NCBI RefSeq assembly: GCF_027942865.1
Contig: NC_134508.1
Span: 38,933,466-38,997,465, forward strand
Length of the DNA: 64,000 nucleotides
DNA from: Odontesthes bonariensis
Lineage: Eukaryota; Chordata; Actinopteri; Atheriniformes; Atherinopsidae
Direction of reading: 5' to 3'
Below the pieces are notes generated by a model. It saw only the letters and a list, made by a program, of their open reading frames with translations. It ran no database searches and was not told the DNA's origin. The position numbers and the translations under genes were made by a program. Below, piece after piece: positions 10,612 to 20,850 of this stretch; the stretch's first letter is position 1; every line of letters starts with the position of its first letter.

Positions 10612-11687
10612 ATGAATTCCTCATCTTATGACTACAACGTGTCGAGCAGTGTGGGCTATCGAGACTCTGCGAGCACAGCTGTGGCCAAAAATGTGATGGT
10701 CCTGGCTCTTGGCCTCACTATTAACTACATCAATGGCACACTGATTCACACTTTCAGAAAACACCAGGTAAGAATTTACTGTAATTCTTCATGTCTTCAT
10801 AAAGTCATCGTTGTAGTGACACTAGTTATCATCATGTGTAGTCTGGGGAAGAAACCATATGAATTAACATACTCAAAAAGAGATGTTTATTTTCTCTCTT
10901 TCAGATATTTTATGTGAATCCTCGTTACATCCTGTTCACCCATCTTGTGTTAAACGATATGATCCAGCTCACTGCAACCATCAACCTGTTTGTCTTAAGT
11001 TATATTTTCTATAAGATCAACGCTTCCCTCTGTTGCTTCATTATTACTTTTGCTGCTTTCACCACCCTTAACACTCCCTTAAATTTAGCTGTGATGGCAG
11101 TAGAGTGTTACATAGCTGTTTGTTTACCACTGCGACACCCTCAGCTCTGTACCATTAAAAGAACATATATATTGATCGGCTGTATTTGGGCTTTAAGCGC
11201 ACTGTCAGTTCTACCAGACATCTTCCTTGTTCTAGCAACAGAGCCTCTACGCTTATTTTATTCTACAATATTTTGTGAGAGGGATAACCTGTTCAGACAC
11301 CCAATAAGTTTAGAAAAGAGAGATTTTTCTTACCTAATTTATCTAAGTGGCGTTTGGCTCACCCTCATCTACACCTACTTCAGGATCTTCTTTGCTGCCA
11401 AAGCTGCTAATTCAGTAGATGGAAATATAAAGAAAGCCAGGAACACAATCCTGCTCCATGGTTTCCAACTAATGTTGAGTATGTTAACTTTTTTAGCCCC
11501 TCTTTTGAAAACAGCTTTGGTGAACTGGTTCCCTAAATATTACATACAAGCACTCTTTGTTTGGTACATCCTCATTCAGATTTTCCCCAGGTTTATCAGT
11601 CCAATTGTGTATGGGCTACGAGACAAGACATTTAAACAGTACTTGAGAAAGTATCTGCTGTGTACAAAGAAAAAAGGAATACCATAG
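10612..11687 (+). CDS. Odorant receptor 131-2-like GPCR, copy 1 (two coding exons)
   Basis: Exons are 10612-10767 and 10905-11687, joined by a phase-0 GT-AG intron of 137 bp (CAG|GTAAGA ... TTTCAG|ATA), giving 312 residues. The protein has seven hydrophobic segments and belongs to the fish odorant receptor 131-2-like group. It should sit in the plasma membrane of sensory neurons and bind waterborne odorants. Visible marks: N-glycosylation sites at Asn2 and Asn9; TM1 about 29-49; LVLNDM with Asp70 in TM2; Cys95/96 before TM3; the TM3 end MAVECYIAVC, where the usual D/E-R-Y has Cys120 in place of Arg; CLPLRH; KKARNT before TM6; and SPIVYG (284-289) in TM7 where most GPCRs have NPxxY. The start at 10612 begins the segment conserved in all copies. 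The frame is intact. The ligand is unknown. Confidence 0.85.
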
Positions 11688-11940
11688 CTTTCAGAGAAAT
11701 GTTAACTGCTGTATAAGATATCAAACTTCAACATCATATAAGAAGACATCTGGAGAGTGTGTAAAAGAAACAGTGATTCCTTTGTTTGTTTTCATTTTAT
11801 TGCAGTATTTGTGTTTTGTGGTCTGATTAATCAGTTTTTAACATATTTTTAACAAGATCAAAGACAAAAAGGACCATCCAGACTAAACCCACAAGACTAA
11901 AACCAGGCTCTGCAAAGGTATGGACTTGTATCTGTGCCTT
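11688..11940. other. 3' flank of receptor copy 1
   Basis: This is AT-rich sequence nearly identical to the flank of copy 2 (26464-26720) and similar to that of copy 3 (60069-60320). It probably includes the 3' untranslated region. No canonical AATAAA is obvious near the stop. No gene is seen. Confidence 0.5.
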
Positions 11941-12178
11941 GACAAAGCTCATTTGCATTTCTGTGATGGCAGCCTCTTTACAGAAAGGAACAATGAGATT
12001 TTAAAGCAATATTTGATCTCTTCTAGACGTCTTTTCAGGCGATGTCAATACAATTTTCAACAAGGTAATGCAATACCACACTCTGCACTTATTACAAAGA
12101 CATGGCTGAGGAAGAAGAGGGTGTGGGTACAGGACTGGCCCACCTGCAGTCCTGACTGCACTAATGACTAAACTGACT
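11940..12178 (+). mobile_element. Tc1-like transposase relic, left part (interrupted by LINE)
   Basis: From about 12062 the + strand reads GNAIPHSALITKTWLRKK and then DWPTCSPD, which matches the second catalytic region of Tc1-type transposases (DNA.PH...WL.KK...DWP..SPDLSP), with Asp replaced by Gly at the start. The rest (AAAATAGGATGTGCGAAG onwards) continues at 13643 after a LINE insertion. Copy 2 at 26800-26990 retains the unbroken arrangement. Confidence 0.6.
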
Positions 12179-13642
12179 AAACTAATCTGTGTCTAAAACC
12201 TAGAAATAACTCTGACGTTATGTCACAATTTAATATTGTTGGTTTAAACATCCTAGAGGAAACAGTTTGGCATCTGAAATCAACCACTTGCACTCTGGAC
12301 ATAATACTATCCGACTTTTTAAAAACTGTTTTTACCTCAGTAGAAAGTGATCTCCTACGAATAGTTAACAGCTCACTGGCATCAGGCATTTTTCCCAAGT
12401 CACTAAAGACCGCTGCCATTAAGCCACTCCTAAAGAAGAGAACTCTAGACGCCTCTATGATGAACAACTACAGACCTGTCTCTAATCTGTCTTTTATATC
12501 TAAGATTATTGAGAAAGTTGTATTTAACCAGCTCAACGACTTTCTGAATGAAAGTGGAAGTTTTGATAACTTTCAATCAGGCTTCAGACGTCATCACAGC
12601 ACTGAAACAGCTCTGGTCAAAGTTTATGTGTCTCTGTCACTGGACGACTGCAGCCCAGCAGACGTACTGTGTCAGTGTCTGGAGGAAGTAAACACCTGGA
12701 TGAGAGAGAATTTTCTACAATTAAATGAAGACAAAACTGAGATCATTCTGTTTGGTAACAAAGAGAAGAGGGTCAGCGTTGGTAAATATCTTGAGACTCG
12801 GGCCCTTACGATCACTGACCAAGTTCGTAACCTCAGAGTGTTGATAGACTCAGATCTGACTTTCAGCAGCCACATCAAAGCTGTCACCAAGGCAGCTTTT
12901 TACCACCTCAGAAACATCAACAGAATTAAAGGTTTCCTCTCCCAAAAGACCAGGAGAAACTCATCCATGCATTCTTCTCCAGTAGACTCGATTACTGTAA
13001 CGCTCTTTTAACTGGACTTCCCAAAAAGAGCATTAAACATCTGCAGCTCATCCAGAACACTGCTGCTAGAGTTTTAACCCGGACTAAGAGATTTGAACAC
13101 ATCACACCAGTTTTAAAATCTTTACTCTGGCTTCCAGTCAGTCACAGAATAGATTTTAAAAGGCCGCTGATGGTTTACAAATCCCAGAACGGTTTAGGCC
13201 CAAAATACATCTGTGATAGGTTCAGAGAATATAAACCCAGCAGAGCTCTTAGATCCAAGGACTCAGGTCAGCTGGTCCAGTCCAGAGTCCAGACTAAACA
13301 TGGAGAAGCAGCATTTAGCTGTTATGCTGCAAACAAGTGGAACAAACTGCCAGAGGAGATTAAACTTTCACCAAATGTAGACTTTTTTAAATCCAGGTTA
13401 AAAACTTTTTTTTCTCATGTGTCTGTGCAAGAAATCTGAACGGTATTTTTTAATTTATCTTGACTGTTGCTTGTTTTTAAAATCATTTAAATGATTTTAT
13501 TTGTTTCTCTTTATATTCTTTTATGTATTTTTAATGCTTCTTCCACTCCCTGCTGCAATGCTTTTATATTATGTGAAGTACTTTGAATTGTTTGTACATG
13601 AAATGTGCTATACAAATAAATTTGATTTGATTTGATTTGACA
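12179..13642 (+). mobile_element. L2-type LINE fragment, 5'-truncated and missing the RT palm
   Basis: The open frame 12220-13011 encodes RT finger motifs ([34 protein letters not shown]) and then jumps to CLEEVNTWMREN. About 110 residues, including the YADD catalytic motif, are deleted. Frames at 13020-13439 continue with LLLTGLPK-like and NKLPEEIK segments of the C-terminus. The 3' end is a TTTGA repeat (about 13620-13640), typical of fish L2 elements. The receptor copy 2 block lacks it: CCTGAC is followed directly by the sequence that resumes here after TTGAC, so this copy landed after the duplication. TGAC on both sides is the probable target duplication. Confidence 0.75.
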
Positions 13643-14237
13643 TCCCAAAATAGGATGTGCGAAGAATTTTGAAACAAACAAATAAGAATAAGAACATGTT
13701 TTACGTTTAGTGAGAGGGAATGGAAACATTAAAAACTGGTAAAAGCTTTACTGCCACAACTTTTTTGGAATATACATTATATAAACATGATATATCTTGG
13801 GTTTTTACTGTGTGTGATAAAAGTGTAAGACTTGGTGCACTTTTTTTGCCCGTCTTCGTTTTCTATACATTTTCCAAACCTTTTCTGATTGAGTGTTGTT
13901 GACAGACAAGAGTACAGAGCAAATAGATATTGCTAGTTTTAATTGTGCTGGTGCAGTAAGCACAAAATAATGGAATTTGAACAAATTTAGACTATTCTTT
14001 CTTCTTCACCAACACAGGCGAGCAGTTTATAAGTGGTCTGCATTAGCAACTGAAAATTTCTTATTCGTGACCAACATTTTGCTATTTTACCACAGACTGC
14101 AGGCTTTTGATGTAGACTACGTTTTGCTTCTGTACTCTTCATGCTTAGGAATAATGTTTATTATATTATATTTCTACCCTCTACTTATTAGACTGTGGAA
14201 AGTCATATTTGAGGAAGATAAGAAATGAAGGAATACA
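13643..14237. other. Receptor block 1, non-coding continuation
   Basis: This is the remainder of the Tc1-like relic (to about 13720), then sequence matching 26950-27550 in block 2 and in part 61030-61330 in block 3. An 83-codon open frame at 13977-14228 is not kept in the other blocks, so I treat the stretch as non-coding. Confidence 0.5.
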
Positions 14238-14241
14238 TTAA

Positions 14242-14925
14242 AGGGATAGTTTGCCTCTTTTGACATGAAGCTGTATGACATCCCATATTAGCAATATCAT
14301 TTATGAACATTGACTTACCCCCTGCTGCGTCCTGTGAGCAGAGTTCCAGCCTCGTTTTGGCATTGACGAAGGTAGTCCGGCTAGTTGGCTGGGGTTGCAA
14401 AAATAAAGCGTCTTGCTTCTCAAAACAATATGCGTTCAAAAGAATAATACATTTTCATCACAAAATCATTTTCTAGAAAAAGTCAGACCTCACAATTGCT
14501 TGGCGCTATTTTCTATCTACCTTTGTATCACTACGGCTATGTAAACCGTGCCGACCGAATTGCAGACTGAGCAGTCCCCTGCTTCCGAGCAGTAAACACC
14601 GTAACAGGTGCGGCTATCGGCAGGTGGCTGTACGCATTGATATGAAGGGAGGCAAAAATAGCGCCAAGCGATTGTGAGGTCTGACTTTTTCTAGATAACG
14701 ATTTTGTGATGCAAATGTATTACTCTTTTGAACACATATTGTTTTGAGAAGCAAGACGCTTTATTTTCGGGACCCTAGCAAACTAGCCGGACTACCTTCG
14801 TCAACGCCAAAACGAGGCTGGAACTCGGCTCACAGGACACAGCAGGGGGTAAGAAAATGTTCATAAATGATATTGCTAATATAGGATGTCATACAGCTTC
14901 ATGTCAAGAGAGGCAAAGTATCCCT
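14242..14925. mobile_element. 684-bp fold-back element with TTAA target duplication
   Basis: Two inverted arms of about 270-280 bp (14242-14520 and 14650-14925) start AGGGATAGTTTGCCTCTTTT and pair along their length, for example the GAAGCTGTATGACATCC block. TTAA flanks both sides (14238-14241, 14926-14929). The paralogous block 2 shows the empty site with a single TTAA at about 27548-27551. The TTAA target suggests a piggyBac-related MITE. It has no coding capacity. Confidence 0.85.
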
Positions 14926-14929
14926 TTAA

Positions 14930-15902
14930 CGTGTAAGTATATAGGCAAAAAAAAAGAAATAAAGGAGATGAAGAGTGCCACGATGGGACACCATGAAAAA
15001 TATATAGATGAAGAAGATGAGGATATCTGAAAGATGGTACAAGTATCAGTTTGTCACAGTTCAAAAACATATCTCGTCACACAATAGAAGGAGCATACAA
15101 TTAAGCATTTAAATATCATGGTTCGTAAAAGCTCCAACTTGATTTGTTTTTTACTCCTGCTGCCTATAATTAAAAGTGATAACAAAGATTAATGACAGAT
15201 ATAATTGTACGCATTTTGATCTGATTTCATGTTGTTAAAGCTAACCAACATACATTTTATTCTTAAAATAAATTAAAATGATTCAACTGTTGGATGAAAA
15301 TCCAAAGATTTTCTTGGCCAGGCTGGGTTAGGACCACTCTTAAAGGATCCTAACAATGTCCTTCTTGAAATGTACAATAAATGCTAACAGTAAAGAGTCC
15401 CTTATTTGACAAAATTAGAAGTATCTATTTACTTGAATCGCAAAACATTAATTTACTAGTTATAAAAATAGAGGTAATGTGAGTTCTTTAGTATGTTGCT
15501 TTCTAACACATTATCCCTAACACAGGTGGCACACTGGCATTTCCCAGAGAAACAGATCATACTTGAGGCAGTCAGATTACATTAAAAGCACCACTTTTCC
15601 TCCCTCACTAAAGTTCATGTCTGTGACAACTGCTATGCACTCTTTGAAAGAAAAAAAGTTGTCCAAATGTTCTGAAAGGTTGATAAAACTAGCAGCATAC
15701 ATGCTAATCTGCCAACAGCGTAACCCAACAAGCATTCTTTTCTTGCATGCTGTTTTGATTAGTTGTGTTTTTGAATACTGAGGGGGGACCTATTCTGTAT
15801 ATCTATATTGTCTGTGTGTAGGTAAAAATGGTCTGTATTAATGCAACTATGAACTCTGAGAACAAACTTACGTAGCAACTAATTCATATGCTGCTGTCTT
15901 GA
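14930..15902. repeat. Duplicated segment, block 1 copy
   Basis: This stretch is collinear with block 2: 14930-15455 corresponds to 27550-27910 and 15456-15900 corresponds to 32441-32900. The full-length L2 LINE in block 2 lies at the break. A 72-codon frame (15563-15781; related frame 32564-32782) has no recognisable features. No other gene is seen. Confidence 0.7.
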
Positions 15903-17286
15903 CATTAGCCGCATTCGGACTGTAGGAACCTTTGGCAGTTCTTTTTAATCCACGGGGCCATTTTGTCCCTCATTCGGACATACAGAAACTCGGGACCACA
16001 GCCCTCAGTTCCTATAACCATTTTAGCTCCTTCTCCGAGGCTGGGTCTTTTCAGGGTTCTATAGGAACAGATCTGATGGAGGTGTTTGGTGGTCGGTAGC
16101 TACGCCCCTTGTCATGCTGTCACGGCTGAAATGTTTACTCATATGACACAGACACAACCTGCGCGTGTTTAATAAGTTAAACTTACATGTTGTCTCCTTT
16201 GTCTGCGGCGCTCTGCTCTCCTTTCTTCCTTCATGAAACAAAGAAGTATGGCCTGCGCTCAATCCTTCGTCTCCTGACTCTCTCTGTGTGCTCTTCCAGC
16301 CTTGATGTCAGTTAGACGCCCGATGTGATCGTCCATGATTAATATCAACGTCATGCAGACCATGAACACGGTGGCCTCCCCGCTCTCCATGTTAGCTTCT
16401 TGGTGGTGTTTTTTTCTTCTCTCCTTACGTTTTGTTTTGTTTTGTTTTGTTTTGTTGTTGTAAGGCTAAAGTAAAGCTGGAGTTACAGTTGACGCGTCTG
16501 TCATGGCGGTGGCGGACCATGACGTCAAAATGACGTTTCAGGCATGGCGCTTGCCTTGAAAAGACGGCGCAGCGCGTTGTCGTGCACCAGTCGATTTTTG
16601 TAACTTGGCTGCGCCGAGAACAACGAACCGGATGGACCAATTTGAGACCAGGCTAAGTCAGGAGGTATGTTTGCACAGCACCTGTACGAAACTGCAGTGA
16701 AACAGCACAGGGACCACGTAAACTCCAAAAACTCATGGACAGAGATTGGCAGAACTTTGGGGAAAGAGGGAGAGTTCTGAAAGAATGTGTGGAAGAAGCT
16801 ACGGGAACGATACGTGAAGGCAAAGAAGAGGGCGGAGGCTCGAAGTGTTGATGCCGGGGGCTTCAGACCTTCACCTCCTTTAACTGAATTAAAAAAATTT
16901 AATTATTCGAATACTGCAGCAGCATAATTAATGACAGTGTTCCTGCTCTTCATTGTTCCTCCTCTATCGTTGTAGAGTAGTTAGCGGTAACCTTCACGTA
17001 GCAGCGCCACCTCTGTGACGGAGAAAATTGCAACGACTGGCGCATTGATTTGCGCCACTATATATTGCGGGCACGAAATCGTGACGTCATCACCTGCTCG
17101 CGCTAGCAGAAGCGGCAACCATGCTAGAGCCTTAACACGTCGCTGTCGCAGACGGCTGCGCTGCATCAGTCCCGACCTGGTCCCGACTCATGTGTGAATG
17201 CAGACTGAAACCCGCTGGGGAAGGACAGTTATCAGAACGGAATTCGAGGAGGACCGTTCTTGTAACAGCATTCTTAGCGGCTAATG
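15903..17286 (+). mobile_element. Harbinger-like element with decayed MADF/Myb-type ORF
   Basis: Ends CATTAGCCGC and GCGGCTAATG are inverted, and block 2 lacks the insert (around 32900 it reads straight through to TCACCGTCAACA). Inside, at about 16630-16870, the + strand encodes a MADF-like helix region (MDQFETRLSQE, then SWTEIGRTLGKEG, then LRERYVKAKKRAEA), the DNA-binding accessory protein found in many PIF/Harbinger elements. At least two frameshifts and a stop break it. No nuclease gene is visible, so this is a non-autonomous or decayed copy. Confidence 0.55.
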
Positions 17287-17347
17287 TCACCGTCAACATG
17301 TTTTGACAAAAAAAAAAAAAAAAAAAAACTGTTCTGAGCAGCATCCC
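17287..17347. other. End of receptor block 1 homology with an A-rich run
   Basis: TCACCGTCAACATG...GTTCTGAGCAGCAT matches block 2 at about 32907-32970, with a run of about 20 A in place of mixed AAAC. Confidence 0.6.
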
Positions 17348-17430
17348 AGATAGCAGTGGACTCCGGGACGGATCCGCCCTCAAACCGGGCAGGTCCGCTG
17401 TCCTTATCAACCGCTCACCCCGCCTAGCAT
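17348..17430 (-). mobile_element. Terminal fragment of a Harbinger-like element
   Basis: This segment (CCCAGATAGCAGTGGACTCC...GGATCCGCCCTCAA) is the reverse complement, with small differences, of 34480-34566, which lies beside a HARBI1-like transposase relic. The two are in opposite orientation. Only about 80 bases remain here. Confidence 0.5.
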
Positions 17431-17887
17431 AGCGATATAGCATATATAGCATATAGCATAGCGAGTGTGGTCAGCTTGCTCACATAGCATATTGCTGGTA
17501 GGTAATGTAGATTTGAGTTAACCCTGGTAGTTTTGGTCACTACATCATTCACTCATCACTCATTCATCTAAGTTGACTATACACAGGTTATTTTTGTTAG
17601 TCTTGAACTGCATTCCTATATTTAGAAATTCTATGTCTGAAGTAGATAACAACACAGACAACACAAGTGCAACACAACACACAACCACAGACAACACAAC
17701 ATCACAGATCACAGTTCACATACACAAAACAAGGAATGAACAAAAAATGTACCAGAAGAGGAGTGGGATGCTTGTGTTGAATGTGCGGATAGTGCAAAAA
17801 CAAAGTGTGTCCATGATAAAGTGTGAGGAGTGCAAATGGGAGAGTGCATTATGATAGTCTGTGCAAATGGCTAATATAGCAAGTAGA
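17431..17887. other. Spacer, probably 3' untranslated part of the LINE fragment to the right
   Basis: It starts with short TATAGCATA repeats. A 93-codon frame at 17573-17854 is rich in Thr, Asn and Gln with no recognisable domain, and the region probably belongs to the - strand LINE that follows. No gene is supported. Confidence 0.4.
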
Positions 17888-18400
17888 TTAGGGTGTGTTG
17901 GATGATTCACACAGTGAAGTCCATCTCGCTTCTCCTCTCCTTGTGTGTGGCGTTGAACAGCTGAATGGCCCTGGGACAAAGGACTTCCTCAGCCTGTCCG
18001 ATGAGCATGCCAGTGACTGGAGTCTGTCACTGAAAATACTCCTCTGACTGTCCAAAGTTCTGTGCAGTGGGTGGTAAACATTGTCCAGGATGGTCAGCAG
18101 CCTGCTCAGTGTCCTTCTCTCCACCACTGTACTGAGTCTGTCCAGCTCAGTGCCCTTGACAGCTCCTGCCTTTCTCACCAGCCTGTCCAGTCGCCGCCCG
18201 TCCCTCTTCTTTATGCTGCCTCCCCAGCACACCACAGCGTAAAAGAGGACACTGGCAACAACAGACTGGTAAAACATGCACAGCAGTTTGTTGCAGACAT
18301 TGAAGGACCTCAGTCTCCTCAGGAAGTAGAGTCGGCTCTGACCCTTCTTGTATGTGTAAGTATGTGACAGATTGTCTATTTTGGAGTGCATCACCATGTG
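17888..18400 (-). pseudogene. LINE reverse transcriptase C-terminal fragment (Rex1/jockey-like)
   Basis: The open frame of 169 codons gives GQSRLYFLRRLRSFNVC, then FYQSVVASVLFYAVVCWGG, then RRLDRLVRKAGAV, the characteristic region downstream of the RT palm in several fish non-LTR retrotransposons. The catalytic palm and the endonuclease are absent, so the copy is 5'-truncated. It is on the - strand. I am sure of the non-LTR retrotransposon origin but not of the clade. Confidence 0.65.
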
Positions 18401-18825
18401 TATCCTGTCACATTACAAATTGTGATTATGATGGTGGATGATGATAACTTAATTGAAAATTTCCTTTTGTGATTACAGATTCTGTCAGAAAAAATCCTGT
18501 CACTTGTGCTTCCACTGAACATGATGTCTGCAAGCATGCCATCCGGTGGTTCAACTTGGCAGCAGATAGGGGAACCTCAAGGAGACGCAGTACATGCAAG
18601 GTTCAACCCTGCTGACCATGTCTAAGCACAGCACATCACGTGTTATGCCAGTTCTTGTTTATTTTTTTTTATTGTTCATTTAAATGAGTGTGTGATTATT
18701 AATAAATACATTTAAGAATTTCCATCACATTTGTTTCATGTTTTTTTGTGTCCATTATCTTTATTAACCACTTGTAGTGATGTGTTGGTCAATCTGGTGT
18801 TTTTGCCAGCTCTTTTAAGTGAACT
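18401..18825. other. Spacer with a possible terminal exon
   Basis: At 18479/18480 TTACAG could be a splice acceptor, followed by open frames of about 45 codons (one includes CKHAIRWFNLAADRG) and then AATAAA at about 18701. This could be the last exon of an unrecognised transposon gene. I cannot assign it. Confidence 0.3.
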
Positions 18826-20330
18826 CAACCGTCAACACCGTGTATGGTGAGAGCGGGGCTCTGCTGACCTCAACTAGGGACGTCGTGAGTCGGTGGAGGG
18901 AATACTTCGAGGGCCTCCTCAATCCTACCGACACGCCTTCCGATGAGGAAGCAGAGTTGGGGAGCTCGGACGTGGGGCCTCCCATTTCTGGGTCGAGGTT
19001 GCCGAGGTGGTCAAAAAACTCCTTGGTGGCAAGGCCCCGGGGGTGGATGAGGTCCATCCTGAGTTCCTCAAGGCTCTGGATGTTGTAGGGCTGTCTTGGT
19101 TGACACGCCTCTGTAGCATCGCGTGGACATCGGGGGCAGTGCCTCTGGACTGACAGATTGGGGTGGTGGTCCCCCTCTTTAAAAATACCACCCTTTTTAA
19201 AGAGGGTGTGTTCCAACTATAGGGGATCACACTCCTCAGCCTCCCTGGTAAGGTCTATTTGGGGGTACTGGAGAGGAGGATCCGCCGGATAGTCGAATCT
19301 CGGATTCAGGAGTTGCAATGTGGTTTTCGTCCTGGCCGTGGAACAGTGGACCAATTCTATAGCCTGGAGGGTGCATGGGAGTTCCCCCAACCGGTCTACA
19401 TGTGTTTTGTGGACTTGTAGAAGGCATTCGACAGTGTCCCTCGGGGACTCTTGTGGGGGGTGCTTCGGGAGTATGGAGTGCCGGACTCCTTGATATGGGC
19501 TGTTCCACCTCTGTATGACCGGTGTCAGAGTTTGGTCCGCATTGCCGGCAATAAGTCGGCCGAGTGTGAAGCGGCTGGGATGAGAATCAGCACCTCCAAA
19601 TCTGACACCATGGTCTTCGGCCAGAAAAGGGGAGGAATGCCCTCTCCGGGTCGGGAATGAGATCCTTCTCCACGTGGAGGAGTTCAAGTATCTCGGGTCT
19701 TGTTCACGTGTGGGGGACGAATGGAGCAGGAGATTGACAGACGGATCGGTGCAGCGTCTGCAGTGATGCAGGCTCTGCACCGGCCCATCATGGTGAAGAA
19801 AGAGCTGAGCCAGAAGGCGAAGCTCTCGATTTACCGGTCAATCTACGTTCCTACCCTCACCTATGGTCACGAGCTGTGGGTAGTGACCGAAAGAACGAGA
19901 TCGCGAATACAAGCGGCCGAAATGAGTTTCCTCCGCAGGGTGTTTGGGCTCTCCCTTAGAGATAGGGGGAGAAGCTCGGTCATCCGGGAGGGGCTCAGAG
20001 TAGAACCGCTGCTCCTCCGCATCCAGAGGAGTCAGATGAGTTGGCTCGGGCATCTGTTTAGGATTCCTCCTGGACGCCTCCCCGGTGAGGTGTTCCAGGC
20101 CCGTCCCACTGGGAGGAGGCCCCCAGGAAGACCCAGGACACGTTGGAGAGACTATGTTTCCCGGCTGGCCTGGGAACGCCTCGGGGTCCCCCCAGAAGAG
20201 CTGGAGGAAGTGGCCGGGGACAGGGACGTCTGGGTTTCTCTGCTCAAGCTGCTGCCGCCGCGACCCGATCCCCGGACAAGCGGAAGATGATGGATGGATG
20301 GATGGATGGATGGATGGATGGATGGATTCA
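18826..20330 (+). mobile_element. RTE-clade (Rex3-like) LINE, 5'-truncated
   Basis: It begins inside the RT region (matching 4974 onwards of the copy at 3875-6640) and ends in about ten GGAT units (20288-20327). Relative to that copy it keeps some stretches better: the G run near 19040 has the extra base. It has lost the segment carrying RQGCPLSP and the catalytic VDD; the sequence jumps from the IAGNKS segment straight to AECEAAG near 19558. VDL*KAF shows a stop at about 19418. The C-terminal 196 codons (19700-20290) remain open. It is a dead copy. Confidence 0.8.
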
Positions 20331-20814
20331 AGCAGGATCTAAAAAGCTTATGATATTGAAACACACGACAATGTTTATAGACAAAGTTGAAGACGCTGTT
20401 AATGAATTCAGCTGAAAACTACAACAGTGAATACTTATCTATATGCCGCAGTTGCATTGTTCACAAATGTGATTGACGTCATTAAAACACTGGACTGCAA
20501 GAAAATGAGGAACACTGAGCTCATGTCCTTTTTCTGTTCTCCAACTTCACATACATGTTTGAGCCCAGCTTAGTTTGTGTCTATATCTATGTTAGAAACC
20601 CCTAACATAAGCCATGCTATGCTCTGAGTTCCAGCAAAGAGTTGGTGCAACTGTAACTGTTGGAGCCAATTTGGTCTCCTTAGTTAATATTCTTAGTTTG
20701 GTTTAGATTTGCTGGCCTTGGGCCATTGACTTTTATTTTGACACAGCCTTTGGTCACCTGACCAGGTAAAGATGGCTGCCTCTCACTTGGTAGTCAGTCT
20801 CAGTTAGACAAAAA
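20331..20814. other. Part of the receptor-block upstream region
   Basis: 20440-20570 resembles 57790-57900 upstream of receptor copy 3 (both contain CTGCAAGAAAATGAGGAACA). 20640-20814 is unassigned and directly flanks the next element. No gene is seen. Confidence 0.45.
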
Positions 20815-20850
20815 GGCCGTGAGCCAGGAAGGTTGTCGGGCCCACTTGGG

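Noticed and set aside
13977..14228. 83-codon hydrophobic open frame after receptor copy 1, as a possible extra exon
   Set aside because: The matching sequence in block 2 (about 27290-27540) has indels that break the frame, and block 3 is more diverged, so coding is not supported.
17573..17854. 93-codon Thr/Asn-rich frame
   Set aside because: Low-complexity composition, no domain, and it lies in the probable 3' untranslated part of an antisense LINE.
19217..19780. 187-codon open frame on the - strand within the RTE copy
   Set aside because: It is antisense to the RT region, GC-rich and without family resemblance; a shadow frame.
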